From: Deltaproteobacteria bacterium
Lineage (GTDB): Bacteria; Myxococcota_A; Polyangia; HGW-17; JAJRWW01
Length of the DNA stretch: 59,829 bases
Direction of reading: 5' to 3'
NCBI GenBank assembly: GCA_029938605.1
Contig: JAOZUO010000027.1
Coordinates: forward strand, 1-59,829
Position 1 is the stretch's first letter. Each line of letters starts with the position of its first letter. Shown piece after piece: positions 43,207-51,332 of this stretch. A program made the translations under genes and the position numbers. The notes below the pieces were generated by a model. It ran no database searches. It saw only the letters and a list, made by a program, of their open reading frames with translations, and was not told where the DNA came from.

Positions 43207-45468
43207 CTACCCTTTGGGTTTGAAGTGGAAGGGATAGCTCACGAAGGGCATGCTGCCTTCGGGCTTGGGGAACCGCCAGCGCCGAACGGCGCTCTTGATG
43301 CAGCCCTCGGTGCCGCCGTGGTTCAGAGTGGACTGCGAGATGGACACACGGCCCACGCCACCAGACGAGGTGATGGTGAAGGAGACCTTCACCATTCCTG
43401 CCAGCTGCGGGTTGCTGGGGAGACCGATGCTCATGTAGCAGTACTTGATCTCCGAGAGATGGCGCCGGATAACACGACGGATTGTCGCCGCGTCGAGTCC
43501 ACCAGTCACCGAAGCACGGCTCATGAAGACCCGGGGGCTGCGAGAGCGATATTTGCCCACGCCGAAGCCACGACCGCCGAGACCGAAGCCACCGCCGCCA
43601 CCGCCGCCGCCGCCCTTACCGAAGCCACCCCAGCCGCCGAAGCCCTGGCCACCAGCGCCGGAGCCACCGCCACCACGACCACCGCCGCCCAGACCCAGGC
43701 CGCCAAGACCGGATTCGTCACCCACCGTATGGCCCATGAGGGCGCCGAGGGCGTCTTCCGCCTCGGAGGAGACCGCAGAGTCACGACTGAACATGGATCC
43801 CAGTGTCTTATTCATGGACGAGAGCACGCCGAGCATACCAGCTCCCTTGCCCACCGAAGGCTTGGAGGAGGAGGCGTTGGGGTTGGGGGGGCCTGAGCCA
43901 AGAGCCTTGACTCGATCGTCGACCTTACCCGCAGGTCCCTTGATCTTCACGTTCTTGTCGAACTTCTGATTCTTCTTCTTTTCCTCTTCCTTCTTCGGCT
44001 TCTGCTTCTCCTCCTTGCGCTGGGCTTTCATCTCGTCCCGCAGCACCTTGGAGAAGCGCCCCTTACCCTCGAGGCTGTCGGACTCAAGAGAGTCCGCGCC
44101 GGTGGGTTTGAAGGCAAACAGAAGTGCGAACAGCCCGATCACCACAAAGGATCCGGTGGTGGTGAGGGTAATGGGCGCTGTGACCAGACCCGCGGCCGCC
44201 TCTGGGATTCCGCCACCAGCGATGGCCTTGCCGCTCGCTACGGTGTTGATGACGAAGGAGTTGTCGGCGAACTCGATCTTGGCGTGCAGCCCTTCGGGGA
44301 TGGGGAACTCATAGGCACCCTGGATCTCTCCGGAGGGGGTTGCCTGTCCCTGCTGGACCAGGTCCTCCAAAGACACCCGCGCGCCGCCGCCGATCTCCGC
44401 GTATCCATCCATTTTCGATGTGAATGTCATCAGGAACGCGTTGCCATCAGAGCGGACCAGAGGGAACTGAGCCGCTTCCGGGGGCAAGGCTTCCATAGGC
44501 GTATGGAAGGTGTTCTTGGGATGCTCCCCGATGGTGAAACGCGGTTTCTGGAGATCGTCCCGGGAGCGAAACACCCCCCAGAGGAATCCAAAGAGACCCA
44601 CGACAAATCCGAAGAAGCCAGCGAACTCCACACTCGAATTGGTACGAATCTTCGGCACGAACTTCTCGGGCAGACCGCGCTCCTTGATGAACTCCTTGAC
44701 CTTCGCCTGGTACACTTCCTGGCGCTTGACGTGCCAGACCTGTGCACCCATGGCGGCCGCACCGGCTACGGTCAAACCAAGGCCGAGGACCAAAGCGAGG
44801 ATCGCGACCATGGTCAGCCTCCCGGCCTTGGGATCCGGGAAATGGCGCACCATGTGGGCCGAGGTCTTGTACATGGCGATGACTTCGACGCTGCGGCTTC
44901 CGTCCACTGACTCCACAGTAGCGAGGTCGTCGGCCGTGAGCTCGGTGGCCACGAAGGACGAGGATCGCTTGAGCCCACCACCGGCACGGGCCACCACCGG
45001 AGGCTGGTAGCCCGCGCCCACATTCACGCCGGGCACAGCGGCCATGCCGGGCGCGGCGGGGATGGCGGGCGCCCCCATGGGAGCAGCGCCGGGAACCGGA
45101 GCGGACTGCAGCGTGGGAACGGCCGGAGCGGCAGCGCCGGCGGTGGCCGCTGCGGGAGCGCCGATCTCCACGACCACCTCGGTGTCGCCCAAGCGGATCC
45201 GATCGCCGCTGTTGAGCTTCGCCTTGTTTACCCGCTGTCCATTGACGATGGTCCCCTTTGCGGAACCCAGATCCGAGATGAAGATCTCGGTGGGGCTCGC
45301 CACCTGGATGTACGCATGCATCCGGGAGACAGACTCGTCATCGATTCTCAGGTGAGCGGAAGAAAGCTTACCTACCTTGATCACATCTTGTGTCAAGGTC
45401 TGCTCGCTAATCTGAGCGCCGCCCTTGAAAATTTTGAAGGTCAGCGGCACATTGCCTGCGCTACTCAT
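43207..45468 (-). CDS. gltG: FHA / AgmX-PglI C-terminal membrane protein (GltG/PglI candidate)
   Basis: 753 aa. Residues 1-103 are an FHA domain (IKVGKLSSAHLRIDDESVSRMH and SDLGSAKGTIVNGQRV are the phosphothreonine-binding loops). An Ala/Pro linker follows, then membrane segments at about 218-240, 282-300 and 434-453, a Lys/Glu-rich linker (460-520) and a Gly-rich hinge (588-640). The last 110 residues are an AgmX/PglI C-terminal, TonB-like domain (TIRRVIRRHLSEIKYCY, then GCIKSAVRRWRFPKP). With three membrane segments the FHA domain is cytoplasmic and the C-terminus periplasmic, as expected for a coupler that reaches through the cell wall. In Myxococcus, GltG (PglI) combines an FHA domain with TonB-like regions. 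GAGGAGGA precedes the ATG. It lies between the GltF-position gene and giant TPR gene 2. Confidence 0.85.
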   Translation of the reverse strand: MSSAGNVPLTFKIFKGGAQISEQTLTQDVIKVGKLSSAHLRIDDESVSRMHAYIQVASPTEIFISDLGSAKGTIVNGQRVNKAKLNSGDRIRLGDTEVVVEIGAPAAATAGAAAPAVPTLQSAPVPGAAPMGAPAIPAAPGMAAVPGVNVGAGYQPPVVARAGGGLKRSSSFVATELTADDLATVESVDGSRSVEVIAMYKTSAHMVRHFPDPKAGRLTMVAILALVLGLGLTVAGAAAMGAQVWHVKRQEVYQAKVKEFIKERGLPEKFVPKIRTNSSVEFAGFFGFVVGLFGFLWGVFRSRDDLQKPRFTIGEHPKNTFHTPMEALPPEAAQFPLVRSDGNAFLMTFTSKMDGYAEIGGGARVSLEDLVQQGQATPSGEIQGAYEFPIPEGLHAKIEFADNSFVINTVASGKAIAGGGIPEAAAGLVTAPITLTTTGSFVVIGLFALLFAFKPTGADSLESDSLEGKGRFSKVLRDEMKAQRKEEKQKPKKEEEKKKNQKFDKNVKIKGPAGKVDDRVKALGSGPPNPNASSSKPSVGKGAGMLGVLSSMNKTLGSMFSRDSAVSSEAEDALGALMGHTVGDESGLGGLGLGGGGRGGGGSGAGGQGFGGWGGFGKGGGGGGGGGFGLGGRGFGVGKYRSRSPRVFMSRASVTGGLDAATIRRVIRRHLSEIKYCYMSIGLPSNPQLAGMVKVSFTITSSGGVGRVSISQSTLNHGGTEGCIKSAVRRWRFPKPEGSMPFVSYPFHFKPKG

Positions 45469-45688
45469 TCGGTCCTCCTCTTCTGGCCCATAAGGCCATC
45501 CAGGGGCGAAAGTCTAACTGCCTCTAGGGCAGGGTTTGAGATATCGGACCTCGCCGCCGCATTGATTCTGTCTCTCTGCGGCACTTGGACAACCTCAGGT
45601 CCAGCCCGGTTCCATCTTTTTTTACAATGACCCGTTACCCTGTGGAACGTGGCCACCACGATCTGGAATCCGGACCCGCTGGGTCGCT

Positions 45689-45940
45689 TTAAATATCTTC
45701 AGCGGTCTTAAGCATTTCCGGAATAAAATCGAACCGATACTCAATCAAACTCTTGTGAATCGGCTTGACCCGGCCACCGAGGAACTCCCCTTCAGGAGTA
45801 AGCAGAGCACCCTCGATATTATCCCCTTCGAAGTCAAAGACCTTCTTTTTGGCGTAGCCCTTCTTCTGGGCTGAGGCGATGCCCACCCCAGCCAAGGTAA
45901 TGGTCAACGCCACCGTGATTCCGAGGATCTTCTTCCACAT
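45689..45940 (-). CDS. Small secreted protein in the GltF position
   Basis: 83 aa. Strong AGGAGG before the ATG; Sec signal peptide (cleavage after IASA, residue about 24). The mature 59 residues begin with a Lys-rich segment and then KVFDFEGDNIEGALLTPEGEF and a C-terminal helix IPEMLKTAEDI. It is too short to classify by known domains. It lies between the GltE-like and GltG-like genes, where Myxococcus has gltF, a gene for a small periplasmic protein, so that identity is likely from order alone. Terminator-like hairpins separate it from the upstream gene, so it probably has its own promoter. Confidence 0.75.
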   Translation of the reverse strand: MWKKILGITVALTITLAGVGIASAQKKGYAKKKVFDFEGDNIEGALLTPEGEFLGGRVKPIHKSLIEYRFDFIPEMLKTAEDI

Positions 45941-46006
45941 ATCGAACCTCCTGCGGTGCGGCGATCACCGGGTCACCCGACCCATGGACAACCACCAGAC
46001 ACCTTC

Positions 46007-46044
46007 AAAAACCTGGCACACCTGGCCGATTGTAACCGACCAGG
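46007..46044 (-). terminator. Intrinsic terminator candidate between the GltE- and GltF-position genes
   Basis: Read on the minus strand, 46044-46021 folds into a stem of 9-10 pairs including two G.U pairs that form only in this strand's RNA, with a short UACA-type loop. A run of five T (46011-46007) follows after nine bases. The strand preference of the wobble pairs supports function in the leftward transcript. Confidence 0.5.
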
Positions 46045-46068
46045 GGGATCAAACTCCAGAAGTAGTTA

Positions 46069-46107
46069 CCCGGGAGAGTATCACAATGAGAGAAACACTC
46101 TCCCGGG
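46069..46107 (-). repeat. Long inverted repeat, 11-bp perfect arms
   Basis: CCCGGGAGAGT (46069-46079) and ACTCTCCCGGG (46097-46107) around a 17-nt loop, 42 nt past the stop of the TPR lipoprotein gene. Directly beside it is the 12-nt palindrome TTGAAATTTCAA (46110-46121) and AACTAGTT (46120-46127). It probably protects or ends the upstream mRNA. Confidence 0.7.
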
Positions 46108-46149
46108 AATTGAAATTTCAACTAGTTACATCCCACGAGACATGGCCTA

Positions 46150-47661
46150 CTAGGGTCGCCTCATGGCCGGAGGCGACCGACGCGGCCGATTCCGACGCCG
46201 CTTGGCGTCCTCCTCCATCTTTTTCATCTTCGCCTCAACCACCCGCTGGTACGCGATCTCAGAGATCTGCTCCTTGGCCTCTTTGCGGGCCGAGCGACTC
46301 GTATACTTTCGCGGCTTGGCCAGATACTGCTTGTACCATCTCTCGGCCTTGTCCTTGTCGTTCACGTAGTCCATGTACAGATGGCCCAGGTTGTAGATCG
46401 CGTTTCCATAGTTGGGGTTGATGGACAGCGCCTTTTTGTACTGGGCGGCCGCCTTTTTGTAGAAACCATCCCGCCTCATGGGCGCTACCGTGGAGGCGAG
46501 GCCACGTAGAGCCACGCCCAATCCAACGATGGCGTCCACGCGCTTGGGCTGCTGCTTCAACACCCGGGTGAAACTGATGTGCGCGATCTTATAGCCACGG
46601 AACCCCAAGGCGATGGCCGCCCGGTTCATGTGAGCCTCGATGTTGTTGGCGTCGCACTTGAGGGCGGCCTCGAAGCGGTGCATGGCCTCCACCAGACGCT
46701 TGTCTCGGAGCAGGAGCAGACCGGTGAGGTTACGTAGCTGCGCCGCGGCCAGGTCGAAATCCGTGGGCGTCTCGGGGGTCTTGCAGTACTTATCCTTGAC
46801 CATGGGCCGCTTGAAGACCTTGAGGGCCTCCTTGAGCACAAGCTTGGCCAACATGAGCTTGGAGCGGTGCTTGCGCTTCTTCGACTGCTGGAAATACAGC
46901 AGGGAAAGCAGAGTATACGCCTTGAGGTTGAGCACCGCGGACCGCACGTCCTTGCCCGCGGAAGCCCGGGCCAACACCATGCGCAGGTGCGCTTCGGCGA
47001 TGTCGAAGGAGGTATTGGACTCGAACTTGAGCTTCCGCCAAAACCGCTTGAGTACCTCCGGCGCAGGCTCGCCCTTGCGCGCCTTTCTCTCAAAAATCAC
47101 CGCCAGATTATAGTTGGCGTCGATGTTCTGTGGGCGCGCCAGGAAGGCCTGGAGGAAGGTCTGGTAGGCCGCGGAGTGATTGCCGCCGCGGGCCGCCAGC
47201 TCGGCCAGGTTCACCTTGGCCGGAGCGTAGTTGGACACCGAGTTGAGGGCGGACTGATAGGCGCTCTTGGCCTTGGAGTCCAAGGCGCACTTGGAGTAGG
47301 CAACGCCCTGATTGAACCGGGCGCGGGCCACGGCCATCTTCTCACCGGAGACCTGCCGGGCGACACTATCGAAGGCGTCGGCCACCTTCTCGCAGTCGGA
47401 GCTGGTCCACTTGCCACCACGATTCGCGGCCTCCTTGAGGATGGCCTTGACGTCCTTCTCCACCTTCTTGAAAGCCTTCTTGGCCTTCTTGGAGAGCTTC
47501 TTCTCCTTTTTCTTCACGAAGACACTACCGCCACCGGTGCCGTCATCGGTGCCGTCACCGGTGCCGTTGCCGCCCGGGGTAGTGCCACCTTTCTTGCCGT
47601 TACAAGCCACCGCCAGCAGGAAAGAGCCGGCGACCATCAGTATCACGATTCGTTTTTTCAT
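46150..47661 (-). CDS. gltE: TPR lipoprotein (GltE/AglT candidate)
   Basis: 503 aa. AAAGGAGG precedes the ATG. Lipoprotein signal MKKRIVILMVAGSFLLAVAC, then a Gly/Thr/Asp-rich linker and a Lys-rich helix (residues about 52-75). TPR-type repeats fill residues about 105-460: RFNQGVAYSKCALDSKAKSAYQ, ANYNLAVIFERKA, AHMNRAAIALGFRGYKIAHISF, YGNAIYNLGHLYMDYVNDKDKA. The last 40 residues are very basic. It is a periplasmic TPR protein anchored to a membrane. In Myxococcus, gltE (aglT) encodes a TPR lipoprotein between gltD and gltF, matching this gene's place exactly. The gene begins 15 nt after the 1178-aa TPR gene. Confidence 0.8.
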   Translation of the reverse strand: MKKRIVILMVAGSFLLAVACNGKKGGTTPGGNGTGDGTDDGTGGGSVFVKKKEKKLSKKAKKAFKKVEKDVKAILKEAANRGGKWTSSDCEKVADAFDSVARQVSGEKMAVARARFNQGVAYSKCALDSKAKSAYQSALNSVSNYAPAKVNLAELAARGGNHSAAYQTFLQAFLARPQNIDANYNLAVIFERKARKGEPAPEVLKRFWRKLKFESNTSFDIAEAHLRMVLARASAGKDVRSAVLNLKAYTLLSLLYFQQSKKRKHRSKLMLAKLVLKEALKVFKRPMVKDKYCKTPETPTDFDLAAAQLRNLTGLLLLRDKRLVEAMHRFEAALKCDANNIEAHMNRAAIALGFRGYKIAHISFTRVLKQQPKRVDAIVGLGVALRGLASTVAPMRRDGFYKKAAAQYKKALSINPNYGNAIYNLGHLYMDYVNDKDKAERWYKQYLAKPRKYTSRSARKEAKEQISEIAYQRVVEAKMKKMEEDAKRRRNRPRRSPPAMRRP

Positions 47662-47676
47662 CGCTCGCCTCCTTTC

Positions 47677-50600
47677 CTAATTCTCACCGAATTTGAAATC
47701 GGCCTTATCAATGGTGGTTGACAGATATCCCGGCTTGGCTCGCCGCTCGTTCGCCAGCGGATAGTGGTCAGGCTCCAGACGATTGATCTCCCGCTCACAG
47801 AGCCGGGACCACTCGTTGAACCACCGCAGCTTCTTGGACAGGGCCAGGCAGATCTTGTAGCCTCCCTGCGCCTTGGCGAGCAGCGGATTGGCCACCTTCT
47901 CCATTTGGGCCTTGTAGGCGTCCCGGGCCGCGAAGCCCTTGAGGAACTTCGGCACCGGTGCGCTGAGCATCAGCTCAGCGAAGTTGTGGAAGATCATTCC
48001 GGCCCGGGCCACCGAGGCGATGGACCAGTGCGCGTCACCGCGCTTCTTACCGCCGATGTTCACTCGGATGGCGGTAATGACCGACATGAACTTCTTCACC
48101 AGCTTCCCGCCCGAAATCATCTTCGACTTGAGCCACTTGGTGAAGCGCTGAATGGACCGCTTCGCCTTCTTGGGATTTCTGGGGTTGAAGTCCATCTTTC
48201 GGGGTAGGCTCAATTTGAGGTACGCCTCGAACTGGAACTCCGCGCTCATGAACGCCGCCTGGGCGGCGTAGTTCCGGGCGTTGTTGATCTTCGACAACCG
48301 CTCCGGATCGTTCTTCGGGATCTTGAGCAGTCCGCGGCCCTTCGCCCAGACCCGCAGGGCACGGGCGAAGTACCGCTTCGCCGTACGCACGGTGGTGCCG
48401 ACCCGCTGGAGGTAGATGATCTTCTTCTGCTTCTTCTTTTTGCCTTTGCGCCGGTAGTACCGGATCCGAATGCACTGGCCGTGGGTCTGGGTCACCTTGC
48501 AGCTCCGTCGCCACCAGATGGCTCCCAACTTGGACAGGGCCTCTATGTACTTGTCCACCTCGCCCGCCTTGCCGTATTGCCGGGCGTAGCGGCTCAGGTT
48601 GATCAGGACCTTGTCCTCGTCGCCCTGGTTCTCGTACATCTTGACCACCAGCCAGAAGGACTTGGCGGACAGTTTCTTGTACTTACCGCCCTTGCGACTG
48701 TAGCGCTTGATGAACGCCGCGGCGTTTTTCATCATCTTGCGCTCCTCGCCGAGACCACCGCGGAGCACGATGCCCCACATGAGGCTTTCGGGCGCTTCCT
48801 TGCGCTTGGAGTACTTGTCGAAGAACAGCTCGTACCACTTGGCGGCCTCCTTGAAGAACGCCAGGTTGTGGAAGTTCCCCGCCAGGTAATACATGGACAG
48901 GGCGCGGTGCTTGGACTTTTTGAACCGCTGCACGATGGTACGGCGCATCTTCACCGCCGGACCCAGCATGCCGGCCGCCTCGTAGCAGGATCCAGCGTTC
49001 CAGAAGAAGGTGTCGAGGTTGCCCGCGGAGGTGTAGCGCGTGGCCATCTCCTCGTACGCAGCGCCGCACTCGGCGTACTTCTTGGACTTGCTGAGCTGCG
49101 TGGCGTCCGCCCACATGGCCTTCAGCTTGAAGTCATGCATCTTGGCGGCAAACTCCTCGTCATCCATGAGCTTCTTGCTGGCGATGAACTTGTCCACGTA
49201 CCGGCGAACGTCCCTGTAACGCTTCTTCACGGTGAGCATTCCGATGATCCGGAAGGCCGCCGTGCGCGCCGCCTTGGGCATGTCCTTCACGTGGTTCAAG
49301 GCCACCTTGAGGAACAGCGGGATCGCCTTGTCGAAGTGGTTGTGCTTCCAGTACATGTGGCCGGTGTTGAACACGATGGCCGGCAGGTACTTGGACTTGG
49401 GCACGTACTTGATGTAGGTCTTGAAGGCCTCGAGCATGGCCATCTGGGGGGCCGGGATCTCCGCTTTCGGATAGAGATAGGTCCACTCGACACAGCGCCG
49501 ACGCTTCCTCTTGGCGCAGACCTTTTTGCTCTTGGCCTTGCTGCCCATGGAGCTGATCTCTTTGCTGGTGATCTTGTTGGCCTTCATCCAACAACGCACC
49601 GCGGCCAAGGCCGCATCGTTGCGCTTTTTGATGTAGATCTTCTGGGTCATGGTGCGCGGCTTTGACGTCTTGACGATTTCCGTAAAGACGTGGGCCAGCT
49701 TCACCCACTCGTGCAACGGCACGTTCGGATTCTTCTTGTTGAAGAACCAGAGCAGGTCCGCGTACTGGTAGCGCATCAGGTAGATGACCTTCGATTTGGG
49801 ATAGGTCTTGATGTACTCCTCGTACAGGGAACGGGTCTTATCGAGGGTGTCCATGTTCTTGGTCTTCAGACCTTCAGCATGCCACTGGGTGGCCAGCATC
49901 TTCATGGTGTTCTCAGTAGAGCTCCGACACTGGATGACCTGCGGGGCCTTGCGGCCAAACTGCCTGGTCAGACTGAGGGTGACCTTACCGAGCAGCCTCA
50001 CGGAGGCCACCTGAGCGGCCTTGTTCCCCATATTGATGGTGGCGTCCACCATGGTGGTGGCCCACTGGCAGCGGTTCTTGTCACGGGGCCAGCGCCGCCG
50101 GGCTTCGCCGAAGACCTTGATGCAGTCGATATTCTTACCCTGGGCGTAGTACATGGTGCCCAGCAGCACGAACATCATCTTCGAAATGCGCGGACGCCCC
50201 TGGGACACGTTGTGGAAGAAGTTGTACGCCTTGTCGGGCCGGCCGATGTGGGTGTAGGCGCGGACCACGTCCTTGCGCGCCGCCTGGATCAGGTTCTTGC
50301 CACCCCGTTTGCTGCGGGAGACCTCGACGAACTTAGACAAGGCCATGCGATACTTTTTGAGGTTGAGGTAACACCAACCGATCTTGTAGTTGGCGTAGGG
50401 CGCCAGCGGCGAGTTCTTGTACCGGGCCACCTTCTGGAAGACGGCGATGGCCTCCACGATGCGGCGGTTGTTGAAGAAGAACTCTCCCTTGGCCAACAGG
50501 GCGTCCGGGATAAACCGGGAGCGCGGATGCTCCTTCACCAGACGACTGAACATGGCCATCATGATCTGCGAGTACTGCCGGGCCTTGGCATGTTTGCCGC

Positions 50601-51213
50601 GCTTCTTCTCCTGCTCGGCGAGACTCTTGGCGATGTCACCAACGGTGAAGATCACTTCGTCCATACGGTTGTAACTACCGTACTTTTTGTTGGTGGTGAT
50701 GCGCACGTACTTGGTCAGGGACTTGCGCAGCCAGTAGTTGGCCCGGGCGAAGTACAGCTTCTGCCGCTTGCGCAGCCTGTTGGCCAACCCTTTATTGCCC
50801 GCCTCCCCGGCCCGGAAGATCTTGTCGTGCATCGACATCCCGGCCTTCCACTGGTTCATGCGCATGGCGTTGTAATGCTCTGCCACGCGGAACAGGTAGT
50901 CCGGGTACTTGCCGGAGTCGGGATCTGCCAGCTTCAGGGTCGACTCGAGCAGCCGGATGCCCCGACGGATGAGCCCTTCCTTCTTAGAAGCGAGCTTCCG
51001 CAGCTTGGCCTGGGATTTTCGGATGTCCGACGCCGTGATCTGCTTGGCGGCGGTCATCTTCTTGGCAGCGGCCTTGGACAGCCTCTTGTGCTTGCCCATC
51101 TTTTTGATTTTGGACCCTTTACGCGTGCCCAACTGGGCTTGTGCGGTCTGGGCGCTCAGCAGTCCCAACGTGGCGGCAACCACGATGGCAAACGCAGTAC
51201 GCGATCTCATCAT
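47677..51213 (-). CDS. gltD: Large periplasmic TPR protein (GltD/AgmU candidate)
   Basis: 1,178 aa. GAGGAG lies 6 nt before the ATG at 51213. Sec signal peptide (hydrophobic core residues about 8-22, cleavage after AQA). The mature protein is unusually rich in Lys, Arg and aromatic residues and consists of TPR-like helix pairs, clearest at about 210-310 (SRLVKEHPRSRFIPDALLAK, EAIAVFQKVARYKNSPLAPY, YKIGWCYLNLKKYRMALSKF) and again at about 610-660 and 760-860. Size, export signal, TPR content and the position just before the TPR lipoprotein match GltD (AgmU), the large periplasmic TPR protein of the Myxococcus gliding complex. The extreme positive charge could help it bind the cell wall; that is inference. 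Confidence 0.8.
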   Translation of the reverse strand: MMRSRTAFAIVVAATLGLLSAQTAQAQLGTRKGSKIKKMGKHKRLSKAAAKKMTAAKQITASDIRKSQAKLRKLASKKEGLIRRGIRLLESTLKLADPDSGKYPDYLFRVAEHYNAMRMNQWKAGMSMHDKIFRAGEAGNKGLANRLRKRQKLYFARANYWLRKSLTKYVRITTNKKYGSYNRMDEVIFTVGDIAKSLAEQEKKRGKHAKARQYSQIMMAMFSRLVKEHPRSRFIPDALLAKGEFFFNNRRIVEAIAVFQKVARYKNSPLAPYANYKIGWCYLNLKKYRMALSKFVEVSRSKRGGKNLIQAARKDVVRAYTHIGRPDKAYNFFHNVSQGRPRISKMMFVLLGTMYYAQGKNIDCIKVFGEARRRWPRDKNRCQWATTMVDATINMGNKAAQVASVRLLGKVTLSLTRQFGRKAPQVIQCRSSTENTMKMLATQWHAEGLKTKNMDTLDKTRSLYEEYIKTYPKSKVIYLMRYQYADLLWFFNKKNPNVPLHEWVKLAHVFTEIVKTSKPRTMTQKIYIKKRNDAALAAVRCWMKANKITSKEISSMGSKAKSKKVCAKRKRRRCVEWTYLYPKAEIPAPQMAMLEAFKTYIKYVPKSKYLPAIVFNTGHMYWKHNHFDKAIPLFLKVALNHVKDMPKAARTAAFRIIGMLTVKKRYRDVRRYVDKFIASKKLMDDEEFAAKMHDFKLKAMWADATQLSKSKKYAECGAAYEEMATRYTSAGNLDTFFWNAGSCYEAAGMLGPAVKMRRTIVQRFKKSKHRALSMYYLAGNFHNLAFFKEAAKWYELFFDKYSKRKEAPESLMWGIVLRGGLGEERKMMKNAAAFIKRYSRKGGKYKKLSAKSFWLVVKMYENQGDEDKVLINLSRYARQYGKAGEVDKYIEALSKLGAIWWRRSCKVTQTHGQCIRIRYYRRKGKKKKQKKIIYLQRVGTTVRTAKRYFARALRVWAKGRGLLKIPKNDPERLSKINNARNYAAQAAFMSAEFQFEAYLKLSLPRKMDFNPRNPKKAKRSIQRFTKWLKSKMISGGKLVKKFMSVITAIRVNIGGKKRGDAHWSIASVARAGMIFHNFAELMLSAPVPKFLKGFAARDAYKAQMEKVANPLLAKAQGGYKICLALSKKLRWFNEWSRLCEREINRLEPDHYPLANERRAKPGYLSTTIDKADFKFGEN

Positions 51214-51332
51214 GAGGTACTCCTCACCTTTCCCCGGCGGCTATTGAGGATGTCTTCAGGCTGGCTGCCCAGAGGTCGACCTCCTCCGAACGGCTCAACT
51301 TTCAGTTTACACTGTTTTTGCATGCACGCACG

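Noticed and set aside
51303-51314. CAGT-TTAC-ACTG hairpin followed by five T on the plus strand as a terminator
   Set aside because: Only a 4-bp stem, and no plus-strand gene ends nearby.
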